64,000 nt of DNA from Bauldia sp. (GTDB lineage Bacteria; Pseudomonadota; Alphaproteobacteria; Rhizobiales; Kaistiaceae): positions 186,001 to 250,000 of the forward strand of contig JAHCJY010000001.1 of the NCBI GenBank assembly GCA_026126065.1. The letters are read 5' to 3'. The notes beneath the pieces were generated by a model that had not been told where the DNA came from, searched no databases, and worked only from the letters and a program-made list of their open reading frames with translations. Position 1 is the first letter of the stretch; the number at the start of each line of letters is the position of its first letter. Positions 15,484 to 24,350 of the stretch are shown one piece after another. A program made the position numbers and the translations under genes.

Positions 15484-15858
15484 TCAGACCATCGGATGGC
15501 TTGCCGGCCAGCCGGCGCAATGGGCGCGCTCATGCGCCATCATCGCCACCAGGAAATCGCCGGTGTACTCGGTCGAGATCGTGACGCGGCAGGAATTGTC
15601 GAAGCGCCGCCAGATGCACGCGCCGGAGCCGCCACAGGCCTGCCGGGCCGCCGCGGGGGTCACGAAGACGTAGTCGATCCGGCCACGCTGCTCCATCGCG
15701 AGACCCGCGGCGGCGTAGCGGGCCGGCGGAGCGAGCGGGAAGGCGCTGGCGGCGAACCCCATCGCCTCGACCTCTGCCAGCGTCGCGACATTCTGCGTTG
15801 GCGAACATGCCGACAGAACCGCGGCAAGGGCGAACAGGGGGGCGAGCCAGTGCTTCAT
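15484..15858 (-). CDS. Lipoprotein with HExxH metallopeptidase-like motif
   Basis: 124 aa. N-terminal signal with lipobox LSAC (Cys18). Near the C-terminus MMAHERAHCAGWPASHP gives His109-Glu110-x-x-His113, Cys114 and His121, i.e. an HExxH zinc-site pattern with a further His eight residues on, shorter than but reminiscent of metzincins. Four internal Cys (75, 81, 90, 114) could form disulfides. It may be a small periplasmic or outer-membrane-anchored zinc protein; catalytic activity is unproven. It lies between murJ and dapD on the same strand. Confidence 0.75.
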   Translation of the reverse strand: MKHWLAPLFALAAVLSACSPTQNVATLAEVEAMGFAASAFPLAPPARYAAAGLAMEQRGRIDYVFVTPAAARQACGGSGACIWRRFDNSCRVTISTEYTGDFLVAMMAHERAHCAGWPASHPMV

Positions 15859-15917
15859 CGTGCCTCCGGAGCGATGTCCGGACCCCGTCGCATCCGGATG
15901 CGGCGAAGGCATGGCGC

Positions 15918-17507
15918 TCAGTCTCCTGCCGATGATGGCGGCGCAGCGCGCGCTTTCCGCCGCCGCATCGCCAGCAGTTTGCGGAAGTCGGCCGCGCCGA
16001 CCAGCTGGGCGAACACGACGAAGAGGAGAACGCCGGCCAGCACGATCAGGGCGAGCGCGAGCGACCGGGTCAGCGTCGACGGGTCGGCGAGAAGCCGGTC
16101 GAACAGGCCGAGGCCGAGCCAGAGCGAGGCGCCCATCAGGACAGCGGCGAGAAGGAGAAGCGGCAGCCGGCGGCGGAGGTCCGGATCGCTGACGAAGTGG
16201 CCGCGGCGCCACAGGACTACCGCGAGCGCGACGGCGTTGAGCCAGCCGGCGGTCGAGGTCGCGATGGCAATGCCGACGTGCTGGAGCGACGGGAAAAGCA
16301 GGAGCGACAGCACGACGTTCACCACCATGGAGGCGACGCCGAACACCATCGGCAGGCGCGTGTCCTCGCGGGCAAAAAATGCCGGCTGGAACACCTTTAT
16401 GAGCACGAAACCGGGGAGGCCGAGGGCGAAGGCGGTGAGAGCGCGGGCGGTGGCCATGGTATCGGCGGCATCGAACGCGCCGCGCTCGAACAGGACGTGG
16501 ATGATGGGCTGGGCAAGGACGGCGAGGGCAACCGCTGCCGGCAGCGTCAGCGCCAGGGCGAGTTCGAGCGACCGGTTCTGGCTGTGTGCCGCCAGGTCGC
16601 TGCGGCCGGCCTGGAGCTGGCGCGTGAGGTCGGGGAGGAGCACGACGCCGACCGCGACGCCGACGATGCCGAGGGGCAGCTGGTAGATGCGGTCGGCGTA
16701 GTACAGGTATGACACCGCGCCCGGCGCCAGCGACGCGATGATCGTGCCGACGACGATGTTGATCTGGGTGACGCCGCCCGCAACGATGCCGGGCACGGCC
16801 AGGCGGAACAGCCGGCGCACGCCGGGCGTCAGCCGCGGCCGCTGGAGGCGCAGGCCGAAGCCCGCCCGCCGCGCCGCCCACACCACCACGACGAGCTGCG
16901 CCACGCCGCCCAGCGTCGTCGCCCAGGCGAGCACGTGTCCGGCGTCGGGTGTCTCATGGAGATCGGTGAGGAGGACGAAGGCAAGCGCTGCGATGAACAC
17001 AACGTTGAGGAGCGCGGGCGCGAACGCCGCGGCCGCGAACCGGCCGGTCGCGTTGAGGACGCCGGAGAACAGCGCCACCACCGAGATGAGGGTCAGGTAG
17101 GGGAACGCGATGCGCGTCAGCACCACAGTGAGGTCGAACTTTGCCGGGTCCTCCGCGAAGCCCGGCGCAAAGGCGTACATCAGCCATGGCATGGCGATCT
17201 CGGCGATCGCGGTGAGAACGAGGAGGAGGGTCAGCAGTCCCGCCAGCGCCTCGCGGCCGAACCGCCGGGCTTCCTCGGCCCCGCCCTCATGAAGGGCGCG
17301 CGTGAACAGCGGAATGAACGCCGAGTTGAAGGCCCCTTCGGCAAACAGCCGGCGAAAGAGGTTCGGGAACCGGAAAGCGACGAGGAAGGCGTCGGCGACG
17401 GGGCCGGTGCCGAGCGCGGCCGCCATGAACATGTCGCGGACGAAGCCGATCACACGGCTGGTCGCCGTTGCGCCGCCGACCGTTAGGAAATTCCGGACGA
17501 GGCTCAC
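15918..17507 (-). CDS. murJ: Lipid II flippase MurJ
   Basis: 529 aa MATE/MOP-family membrane protein with about 14 helices. Starts SLVRNFLTVGGATATSRVIGFVRDM, then DAFLVAFRFPNLFRRLFAEGAFNSAF, which are MurJ hallmarks containing the central-cavity arginines. It flips lipid II to the periplasm for peptidoglycan synthesis. GTG 17507 is chosen because the conserved sequence begins there; an open frame upstream to 17624 is unlike the family. Confidence 0.95.
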   Translation of the reverse strand: MSLVRNFLTVGGATATSRVIGFVRDMFMAAALGTGPVADAFLVAFRFPNLFRRLFAEGAFNSAFIPLFTRALHEGGAEEARRFGREALAGLLTLLLVLTAIAEIAMPWLMYAFAPGFAEDPAKFDLTVVLTRIAFPYLTLISVVALFSGVLNATGRFAAAAFAPALLNVVFIAALAFVLLTDLHETPDAGHVLAWATTLGGVAQLVVVVWAARRAGFGLRLQRPRLTPGVRRLFRLAVPGIVAGGVTQINIVVGTIIASLAPGAVSYLYYADRIYQLPLGIVGVAVGVVLLPDLTRQLQAGRSDLAAHSQNRSLELALALTLPAAVALAVLAQPIIHVLFERGAFDAADTMATARALTAFALGLPGFVLIKVFQPAFFAREDTRLPMVFGVASMVVNVVLSLLLFPSLQHVGIAIATSTAGWLNAVALAVVLWRRGHFVSDPDLRRRLPLLLLAAVLMGASLWLGLGLFDRLLADPSTLTRSLALALIVLAGVLLFVVFAQLVGAADFRKLLAMRRRKARAAPPSSAGD

Positions 17508-18002
17508 GGGTGCCGGACCTTGCGGGCCGGGCACGGGGCCGCAGCGGGAGAGGAAGCGGGGACTGCTGGCATGAAGCGGGTGGGGTCTGCCGTCACGCGG
17601 AAGGAAGCTGGCCGAGCCGGGCAATACCGCACGGCGTCGGGAGACGACCTCCTATAACGGAGTCGCGGCGATTCTGGGCCCGGCCGGCGCCCGGTGCGCA
17701 CTGGAAACCGCAGGCCGGATTGACGCTACAGAGGAACTCGGGCGCTCGGCCATCCTAGAACGCGCCCGCACGCCGGTTCGGCGACCGCCCGGGGCCGCTT
17801 CCGCCTCCCATGGATCAGCAGAACTCCGCAGTTCCGGTCCGTTCCCGTCACGTAGCCGTTTCAGCCTCCCACGATCGGGTAAACTGCCCAAGATAAGCCA
17901 CGTCTTCGCCGTGATTGCCCCCAAGAGTAACGCGCCCGTGAGCCTCCGCCCGCGGGTCCGGAAGGCCTCGATTAGTAGAAAACAATATTCAGGAGGAATC
18001 GC
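17508..18002. other. Divergent intergenic region
   Basis: 495 bases between murJ and the SMP-30-like gene without a supportable gene. The last 60 bases are AT-richer and end with the strong ribosome-binding site AGGAGG (17991-17996), six bases before ATG 18003, so the propeller gene is probably well expressed from a promoter in this region. Confidence 0.5.
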
Positions 18003-19085
18003 ATGAGGAAGGGAATCCTGTCGGTCGCAGCGCTCGCGCTGGTGACCACCGCCGGAGTTGCCGTCGCCCAGCAGGCGCCGCGGCCCTATTACGTCGGCAA
18101 TGAAGGCGTCGGCCTGCCGGTCGCGCCGCCAGCGCCGACGGCCGATAATCCGAATCCGCCGAACAATTTCGCTGCGGCGTCGGACAATGTGAGGATGTAC
18201 GGCGCGCTCTACTCGGTCGAGAGCTGCTTCTATGACGTCACCCGTGGCGTGATCGTCGCGCCGAGCCGCGGTGTTGGCCAGGCGGTCCGCGCCAACGATG
18301 CGTGGATCGCGCTCATCAACAGCGACGGCTCGGTGCACACGCCACGCTGGATCGGCATCCAGAACCCGGGTGCACAGCGCGACAACATGGATCCGCCGCT
18401 CGTGCTCAACGAGCCGTTCGGCTCGTTCATCCACAACGGCATCCTGTATCTCGCCGACCGTGACGGCGGCACGCCGAACACCGAGCCGGGCGCCACCGGC
18501 AACATACCGAGCGTCGGCGTGATCCGGATGTTCGACATGGCCACCGGCGCTCCGGCGGGCGAGATCGTGACCCCCGGCACCACCGGCCTCAACGACATCA
18601 CTGTCGCCGCCGACGGCACGATCTACGGCACCCAGAGCGGTGGCGTGGTCAACGACCAGAACCCGAACGCGGCCGAGACTTGGCAGGTCTGGCAGATCAA
18701 CCCGGACGGCACGTCCTCGATCCTGATCCAGGGTGCTCCGCTCAACCGTCCCAACGGCATCGAGATGGACAACGACGGCAACATCGTCGTGGTCAACATC
18801 GGCGATGCGGCGGTCGTCACCTTCGACCGCGAAGGCAACGTGCTCAAGACCGAGCAGGCGGTGCAGCCGGGCAATGACGGCCTCGTCATCATGCCGGACG
18901 GCACCAAGTACGTGTCTTCGGTCACGCAGGGCGGCATCTCGATGATCCCGGCCGACGGCAGCCCGGCGACGCTGATCGCCGAGAACATCCCGAGCGCGGC
19001 CTCCATGTGCTACGATTCGGGGGCCAACCAGCTCGTGGTCCCGATGAACGCGAACAACGGCCTCGCGTTCGTCCCGCTGCCCTAG
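18003..19085 (+). CDS. Secreted SMP-30/NHL-type beta-propeller protein
   Basis: 360 aa. Cleavable signal peptide MRKGILSVAALALVTTAGVAVA, then a propeller with repeated blade motifs such as GLNDITVAADGTIYGTQ, RPNGIEMDNDGNIVVVNIG and GNDGLVIMPDGTKYVSS. These match SMP-30/gluconolactonase-like or NHL propellers, which hydrolyse lactones or just bind ligands. Two Cys flank the domain (SVESCF and ASMCYD). Free-standing gene with a strong ribosome-binding site and downstream hairpin. Substrate unknown. Confidence 0.8.
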   Translation: MRKGILSVAALALVTTAGVAVAQQAPRPYYVGNEGVGLPVAPPAPTADNPNPPNNFAAASDNVRMYGALYSVESCFYDVTRGVIVAPSRGVGQAVRANDAWIALINSDGSVHTPRWIGIQNPGAQRDNMDPPLVLNEPFGSFIHNGILYLADRDGGTPNTEPGATGNIPSVGVIRMFDMATGAPAGEIVTPGTTGLNDITVAADGTIYGTQSGGVVNDQNPNAAETWQVWQINPDGTSSILIQGAPLNRPNGIEMDNDGNIVVVNIGDAAVVTFDREGNVLKTEQAVQPGNDGLVIMPDGTKYVSSVTQGGISMIPADGSPATLIAENIPSAASMCYDSGANQLVVPMNANNGLAFVPLP

Positions 19086-19142
19086 CGCAGAGCGGTCCGC
19101 CCCGGCCGCCAGCCGGTCGGGGCCACTCTGTTCCTGAGCCTT

Positions 19143-19174
19143 GGCGCCGTTCTTCCCGATGGAGGGACGGCGCC
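19143..19174 (+). terminator. Terminator after the SMP-30-like gene
   Basis: Stem GGCGCCGT / ACGGCGCC with a 16-base loop, followed by TCTTTGTTG. It begins 57 bases after the stop codon. The long loop and imperfect T-run make it moderate in strength. Confidence 0.6.
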
Positions 19175-19275
19175 TCTTTGTTGAGCACCGGGTGGTGACT
19201 TTATGGGCGTCGGCGCTAGTGTGCGCCGGCCGCCGGCTGCGACCGGTACGTTGACGCCGGAGCACAGTTGCCGTC

Positions 19276-19821
19276 TTGCGGGCCTTCCTGACGCGACATC
19301 AGCCACCGACCAGCCGCCGAAGGGCGTCCATGGCGGGGCTCGGTGCGGGCATTGGCCTTGCCCTGGCCGGCGGACTTGGGACGATTACCGGTCAGCCGCT
19401 CGTCATGGCGCCGTTTGGCGCGACCGCGGTGCTCCTTTTTGCCGTGCCGGGCAGCCCGCTGTCGCAGCCCGCCAACGTCGTCGGCGGCCATGTGGTGGCG
19501 ACGGCGATCGCGCTCCTTCTCAGGTCAGTGCTTCCGGGCGAGTGGTGGGCGGCGGCGATCGCGGTGGGCGTGGTCGTTGGCGTCCTCGCCGCGATCCGGC
19601 TGACGCATCCGCCGGCCGGCGCGGATCCGCTCGTGGTGTTTGCCGCCGATCCGGATCTCACCTTCCTGATTGCGCCGGTGCTGGTGGGCGCGGCGCTGCT
19701 GGTCGCGGTGGCGACGCTGTTCCATCGCTTCTCGGGCTCGCTCTATCCGCTCGCGCCGCCGCCCCATCCTGGCCCGCCGCGGCATCCGGTCCGCCCGCCG
19801 CCCGAGCCGCCGGCGCGCTGA
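19276..19821 (+). CDS. HPP family membrane protein
   Basis: 181 aa. HPP-family core with about four helices: GAGIGLALAGGLGTITGQPLVMAPFGATAVLLF, PANVVGGHV and the name-giving HPPAGADPLV. The C-terminal 30 residues are mostly Pro, His and Arg. Some HPP proteins are nitrite or related anion transporters, but the role here is unknown. TTG 19276 is the longest start; ATG 19330 is the alternative and would still keep the whole membrane domain. Confidence 0.85.
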   Translation: MRAFLTRHQPPTSRRRASMAGLGAGIGLALAGGLGTITGQPLVMAPFGATAVLLFAVPGSPLSQPANVVGGHVVATAIALLLRSVLPGEWWAAAIAVGVVVGVLAAIRLTHPPAGADPLVVFAADPDLTFLIAPVLVGAALLVAVATLFHRFSGSLYPLAPPPHPGPPRHPVRPPPEPPAR

Positions 19822-19889
19822 CGACCGGCGCGCCGATTTGTCCGCGCCCGGCAGAGCGCCTATCTCAGCGCAAAGGCGGAGGTAGAACG

Positions 19890-20558
19890 ATGAAGGTCGG
19901 CATACTCGGGACGGGCCCGGTCGGACGGGCGCTCGGACACGGCTTCGCGACGCTGGGCTACGAGACGATGATCGGCGCCCGCGAAGCCGGCAACGCAAAG
20001 GCCGCCGAGTGGGCGGCGGCGCATGCCGGCTCCGGCCGCGCCGGCACCTTCGCCGATGCCGCGGCATTCGGCGACGTGATCGTCGTGGCGACGCTCGGCA
20101 CGGTGCTCCCCGAGGTCGCCGCAGCGGCCGGTCCGCAAAATTTCGCCGGCAAGGTCGTTATCGACACGACGAACCCGCTCGACATGTCGCGCGGGTTTCC
20201 GCCCGGTCTTGCCATCGTGGGGCACGATTCCGGCGGGGAGACGCTCCAGCGCGCGCTGCCGGAGGCGCGGGTCGTGAAGGCGTTCAACACCGTCAACAAC
20301 GGCCTCATGTTCCGCCCCCGTTTCGAAGGCGGACCGCCGGCGATGATGATCGCCGGCAACGATGCCGATGCCAAGGTGACCGTTTCCCGTATCCTCGCCG
20401 AGTTCGGCTGGCCCGCTCTGGACCTCGGCACGCTCGTTTCGGCGCGCTGGCTCGAGGCGATGTGCATCGCCTGGGTGATGGTGGGGATCACCACCGGGAA
20501 ATGGGACCACGCCTTCAAGGTCGTCAACGCCGCGTCGGATACACCGTCGGGGGAATAG
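19890..20558 (+). CDS. NADPH-dependent F420-reductase-like oxidoreductase
   Basis: 222 aa single-domain Rossmann protein. Starts MKVGILGTGPVGRALGHGF (GxGxxG), then IGAR, VVIDTTNPLD and VVKAFNTVN motifs as in F420H2:NADP oxidoreductases and STEAP-like proteins. No F420 biosynthesis gene is in view, and many bacterial members do not use F420. GGCGGAGG lies seven bases before ATG 19890. Open sequence upstream in frame is part of the spacer. Confidence 0.88.
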   Translation: MKVGILGTGPVGRALGHGFATLGYETMIGAREAGNAKAAEWAAAHAGSGRAGTFADAAAFGDVIVVATLGTVLPEVAAAAGPQNFAGKVVIDTTNPLDMSRGFPPGLAIVGHDSGGETLQRALPEARVVKAFNTVNNGLMFRPRFEGGPPAMMIAGNDADAKVTVSRILAEFGWPALDLGTLVSARWLEAMCIAWVMVGITTGKWDHAFKVVNAASDTPSGE

Positions 20559-20600
20559 GACCCGTCCCTCGCGCCACGCCCGCGGAGTGACCCTTGCGCG

Positions 20601-21233
20601 TTACCGCAGGACTGCCGACGCCCAGCCGGTGAGGATGTACTTCTCGTGCGTCTGGCTGATCTGGCTGCGGTGCGGGTAGCAGAAGTTCGCGGGGAACATC
20701 AGCACCTTCCCCTTCTGCGCCTGGCAGACATAGTCGTGGCCGAGGAACTCGGTGCCGCCGCCGGGGACGTCGCAGAGATAGAGCAGGAACACGAGGTGGC
20801 GGTTCGCGGTGGCGCCGGTCGCATCGCAGTGCCACGCGTGATAACCGCCGCCGGGCTTGTAGTACTGGAAGTGCGGCATGTACTGGAACTCGACTTCCTG
20901 CCGCCACGACGCATCGACGTCGGTGTAGTAGCGGGGGATGAACTCCATGAACTGGCGCATCACGTCGTTGTAACCGGACTGATCCGGCGTCGGCAGCTCC
21001 GGATGGTTCGGCGGCAGCGACTCGACGGCGAAGTCCTCGCTGTCCTTGATCTTCTTGATGACCTGGTAGTTGCCGGTCCGCCCCGGACCAGTGAAGCCGA
21101 GACGACGTGCGGTATGGAACAGTTCTATAAGTTTGTCGCAGACGCTGATGTTTTCAAGGAAATACTCCCTGACGAAATTGAGATGCATGTCCTTCTTGAC
21201 TGCGGCCGAGACGTCCGTGGCGGCAATATTCAT
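20601..21233 (-). CDS. 2-oxoglutarate/Fe(II) oxygenase (prolyl-hydroxylase type)
   Basis: 210 aa. Double-stranded beta-helix oxygenase with iron ligands His135 and Asp137 (HCD within GGGYHAWHCD) and His188 (NFCYPHRSQ), and Lys198 in place to bind 2-oxoglutarate. The block FLLYLCDVPGGGTEF is typical of prolyl-4-hydroxylase-like enzymes. Substrate unknown; could hydroxylate a small molecule or protein. ATG 21233 is used because GGGAGG sits five bases upstream; ATG 21251 would place that site inside the gene. Confidence 0.87.
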   Translation of the reverse strand: MNIAATDVSAAVKKDMHLNFVREYFLENISVCDKLIELFHTARRLGFTGPGRTGNYQVIKKIKDSEDFAVESLPPNHPELPTPDQSGYNDVMRQFMEFIPRYYTDVDASWRQEVEFQYMPHFQYYKPGGGYHAWHCDATGATANRHLVFLLYLCDVPGGGTEFLGHDYVCQAQKGKVLMFPANFCYPHRSQISQTHEKYILTGWASAVLR

Positions 21234-21373
21234 CTGATCCTCCCAGATCATTTCAGCGCAGGATATGCCATGCCCCCCGGTCGTTCAACCCCGGCCGATC
21301 GCCATTGAGCCCTTCGCAAACCCAACGGTCGGTGCTACAGAGGCGCACTGCCAAAAAGCCAAGGGAGCGAAGC

Positions 21374-21715
21374 GTGGCCGACAACAAGCAGAGCAAGATC
21401 GTGGACGTGCCGACCGTCCAGGAGGTCTACGCCAACCAGTTCATTTCGGCGGGCTTCGACGGCGCGTCGATCACCATCAATCTGGGCACCTCGCGCCTGA
21501 TGCCGGAGAAGATGGGCGAAGGCATCAAGGACGGCAACGAGCCGGCCGTGTTCGTCACCGCCCGCCTCGCCATCTCGGCCCCGGCCGCGATCGATTTCAT
21601 CACCCAGGTCTCCGGCATGCTCGACAAGATCGGGATGACCGGCAAGGGCGCCAAGCCCGCCGCCGCCCCGGCCACCAAGCCGACGGTGCTCGCTGGCGAT
21701 ACCTGGAAGCGGTAG
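21374..21715 (+). CDS. Small conserved protein, DUF3467-like
   Basis: 113 aa. Core sequence VYANQFISAGFDGASITINLGT, then VFVTARLAISAPAAIDFITQVSGML, which resembles the short beta-rich DUF3467 pattern (a YAN block, a hydrophobic strand, then a helix after a proline). The tail is Ala/Pro/Lys-rich and ends in GDTWKR. GTG 21374 follows AAGGGAG by six bases; an earlier ATG 21305 gives an unlikely basic extension. Assignment to the DUF is by eye and tentative. Confidence 0.65.
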   Translation: MADNKQSKIVDVPTVQEVYANQFISAGFDGASITINLGTSRLMPEKMGEGIKDGNEPAVFVTARLAISAPAAIDFITQVSGMLDKIGMTGKGAKPAAAPATKPTVLAGDTWKR

Positions 21716-22451
21716 CCCGCAAGATTTGCTGTCGCACGACCGGGGGCGGCGAACGGTCCCCGATCGAGAACGAGGCCGCGCAACGCCACCGATAACTGGC
21801 GGTGCGCGCGCCTGCGCTGCCGGCATCGCTCTCGCCATGCGATAACCGCGAATCGCTGCAACCCCGGACAACGCGGCGCGGCGTATGGCCGTCGGGTTCC
21901 CCGAGACCTTAGAGCATGATCAGGTTGGTCGGTTCAGCTTCTGGTTCGCCGGGATGACGGCTTGGGTGGCGCGCTCAATCCTTTCCGATCAAGCTCTGGC
22001 CAACGTCGGTCGTCCGCCGGTCTCCGTCGTCTCCACGACGCGACCGGGTCCCGAGCACGCCCGCCGCATCGCGCGGCCCTGATCGGCCGCGAGAGCGACC
22101 CGAAGTACCGGACGAGCCACCACGCCGCCTGGAGCTGAGCGCCGCATCCCTTCGATCGGCCGGCCCGCGGGACGTCGCTCCTTCCATCCAAAGCCAATCG
22201 ATCGGTCATCCCCATGGCGGCCGCCCGACCGCGCGCGCCTTCCCTTGCCCGGCCGGAATGGCGATCGACGGCGCGTCCTCGGTCAAAGGGCGCGGCGCGG
22301 CCCTTACCAGCTTTCGGGCTTGACCTTCCATCGCTTCACAAATACAGCGCAAGTCAACGGAAGTATTTCTTGCTCTCTCTGTAGCTATAGTAGTTCCAAT
22401 CAAGACCTCAGCAGTCTCGAACTGGAAGTACTACAAAGTGGTGCGACATGA
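21716..22451. other. Long region without a convincing gene, ahead of the iron-uptake operon
   Basis: 736 bases. The left 550 bases hold only short frames of poor quality in both strands and may be decayed or simply intergenic. From about 22320 the base composition turns AT-rich and contains a promoter-like pair (listed separately) and an imperfect inverted repeat GTAGTTCCA ... TGGAAGTACTAC (22387-22440) just before the first binding-protein gene. Confidence 0.5.
22320..22348 (+). promoter_or_regulatory. Candidate promoter of the siderophore-uptake operon
   Basis: TTGACC (22320-22325), a 17-base spacer, then TACAGC (22343-22348). The -35 hexamer is one change from consensus; the -10 is weak. 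It is 104 bases upstream of the first start codon, leaving a leader that holds the inverted repeat. I could not recognise a clear Fur, Irr or RirA site. Confidence 0.4.
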
Positions 22452-23408
22452 ATGCGTAATCCAAACGACCTCGGCCCGCGCTCCGTCCTGACCCGCCGCG
22501 CGTTCGGCTTTGGTGCGGCGGCGCTCCTCACCGCGGGTGCATTCGTCCGCCCCGCGCGGGCGCAGGAAGCGACGCGTACCGTCGACACATGGATCGGTCC
22601 GGTCACGCTCCCCGTCGAGCCGCAGCGGGTCGTCGCGATCGACAGCAGACTCGACCTCGAGCCGGCCGTGGCGCTCGGGCTTCCGCTCGCGGGGTATTGC
22701 GGCGTTGCGGCCTATCCGTTCGTGCCCGTCGACCCGGCGGTGCCGGTTCTCGCCAGCCCGCCCAACATCGAGGAGATCCTGTCGCGGGAGCCGGACCTTG
22801 CGATCTGCACCGATGTCGAGGGCGCCGAGGACTACTGGCCGCTGCGGACGCTGTCGGGCTTCGTGCCGACGCTGCCGGTGAATTTCGAGGCCACCTGGCA
22901 GGAGAACCTCGTCCGCCTCGGCGGCTGGCTTGGCCGCGAGCAGGCGGCCGCCGGCTTCATCGCCGGCTATGAGGCGGCGCTCGCCGACCTGCGGGCCCGG
23001 AGGGGGGAGGCGATCGCAAACCGCAAGGTCGCGGCGATCTACTTCAACGCCTTCGATGGCACCGTGAACATCATGCTCGGCACTGGCACGACCAATGTGA
23101 CTCTCGCCGGAATGGTGCTGGACGACCTCGGCGGCCGCGGCCCCGACCCGTCGCTGATCGGCGAGTACGGCACGGTGAGCTTCGAGAATCTCGGCGCGGT
23201 GCTCGGCGATGTCGACGCCATCCTCGTCGAGGAGGACGAGCCGGACGCGAACCAGCTTGCACAGTTCGGCCAGTTCCCAATCTGGCAGCGGCTACCCGCC
23301 GTAGCCGCCGGCCGGGTCCACACCAGCTACGGCACCTACTACGGCGGCGGCTACGCCGCCCTCCACACCATCGAACAATGGGACGCGGTCTACGGCCTCA
23401 TCGGCTGA
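22452..23408 (+). CDS. Iron-siderophore ABC transporter substrate-binding protein (Tat-exported)
   Basis: 318 aa of the FepB/FecB class III binding-protein fold. N-terminal twin-arginine signal TRRAFGFGAAALLTAGAF with cleavage near ARAQ. The mature part starts with PVEPQRVVAIDSRLDLEPAVALGLP, the usual first lobe of siderophore-binding proteins, and has the connecting helix around the middle. Binds a ferric chelate in the periplasm. First gene of a run of same-strand iron genes. ATG 22452 overlaps a four-codon frame ATGAATGCGTAA starting at 22448. Confidence 0.9.
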   Translation: MRNPNDLGPRSVLTRRAFGFGAAALLTAGAFVRPARAQEATRTVDTWIGPVTLPVEPQRVVAIDSRLDLEPAVALGLPLAGYCGVAAYPFVPVDPAVPVLASPPNIEEILSREPDLAICTDVEGAEDYWPLRTLSGFVPTLPVNFEATWQENLVRLGGWLGREQAAAGFIAGYEAALADLRARRGEAIANRKVAAIYFNAFDGTVNIMLGTGTTNVTLAGMVLDDLGGRGPDPSLIGEYGTVSFENLGAVLGDVDAILVEEDEPDANQLAQFGQFPIWQRLPAVAAGRVHTSYGTYYGGGYAALHTIEQWDAVYGLIG

Positions 23409-23432
23409 TCGGCCCGGCACGGAACAACATTC

Positions 23433-24350
23433 ATGAAGTCCCTCCGCCATATCCTCGCCGCCGGCCTCGCGGCGGTTCTTCTCGCCGTGCCCGCCGCGGC
23501 GCAGGAGACCTTCACCTACGCCTATGGCGACTACACCGCCGAACTGCCGGCAGAGCCGGAGCGCGTGTTCGTCATGGACAGCCGCACTGGCCTTGAATTC
23601 GCGCTCCTCGCCGGCTTCCCCATCGTTGCCACCGACGCCGACCCCAACGCGCCGTCGCACCTCGATGCCCTGCTCGGGCCGGAGGTCGTCCGCCTCGGCG
23701 GGTTCCGCGGCCAGCCGAGCGCGGAGACGGTGCTCTCCCACGACCCCGACCTTCTCGTCGTGGGCGCGGGCTGGTGGAACTACTGGACCGAGCACGGGGA
23801 GTTCCCGGCCGGGTTTCCGGTACCGGTGCTCGTCGTTGCCGATGGCGACGCGGACACCTGGCGCGACACGATGACCGGCCAGCTCGCCGCCTATGGCCTG
23901 GCGGAGCGTGCCGAGGCGGCGCTCGTCACCTACGACGCCTTCGTCGCCGAGGCCCGGCCGGAGATCGAACGCATCCTCGCCGGCCGTCCGATCGCCATCA
24001 CCGACATCTGGAACGGCGCGTTCTCGCTCCACGTCGCGACGTTCGACAATGCGATCGCCCGCGACCTCGGTATCGTCACCGTCTCCGGCGATGCGCCGAC
24101 GGAATACGGCTACCAGGCCTACAGCCTCGAAGCGATCGGACCGGTGGTCGAATCCGCCGCCCTCATCATGGCGCTCGACGCGGCCGACCCGGTCACCGCC
24201 AACCCCGTGTGGCTGCGCATCCCGGCCGTCGCCTCGGGCAATGTCTATCGGCTCGACCTTGCCAACAGCTGGGGTTTCGCCCTCAACGCGCTCGACTTCG
24301 GGGCCGATCTCCTCGCGGCCGTCCGCGCCCTCGGCGGGGTGGCGCCGTGA
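23433..24350 (+). CDS. Siderophore-type ABC transporter substrate-binding protein
   Basis: 305 aa, Sec signal MKSLRHILAAGLAAVLLAVPAAAQ. Mature part begins LPAEPERVFVMDSRTGLEFALLAGFP, close in layout to the preceding protein, so the two are probably paralogues by duplication. Conserved PERV block and HDPDLLVVG strand are typical of FecB-like proteins. It ends in a GTGA overlap with the siderophore-interacting protein gene. Confidence 0.88.
   Translation: MKSLRHILAAGLAAVLLAVPAAAQETFTYAYGDYTAELPAEPERVFVMDSRTGLEFALLAGFPIVATDADPNAPSHLDALLGPEVVRLGGFRGQPSAETVLSHDPDLLVVGAGWWNYWTEHGEFPAGFPVPVLVVADGDADTWRDTMTGQLAAYGLAERAEAALVTYDAFVAEARPEIERILAGRPIAITDIWNGAFSLHVATFDNAIARDLGIVTVSGDAPTEYGYQAYSLEAIGPVVESAALIMALDAADPVTANPVWLRIPAVASGNVYRLDLANSWGFALNALDFGADLLAAVRALGGVAP

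Noticed and set aside
21716..22319. Possible tRNA or small-RNA gene in the long gap
   Set aside because: No T-arm GTTCGAAT-like block or CCA-adjacent acceptor stem could be found by reading either strand; a covariance search would be needed to settle it.
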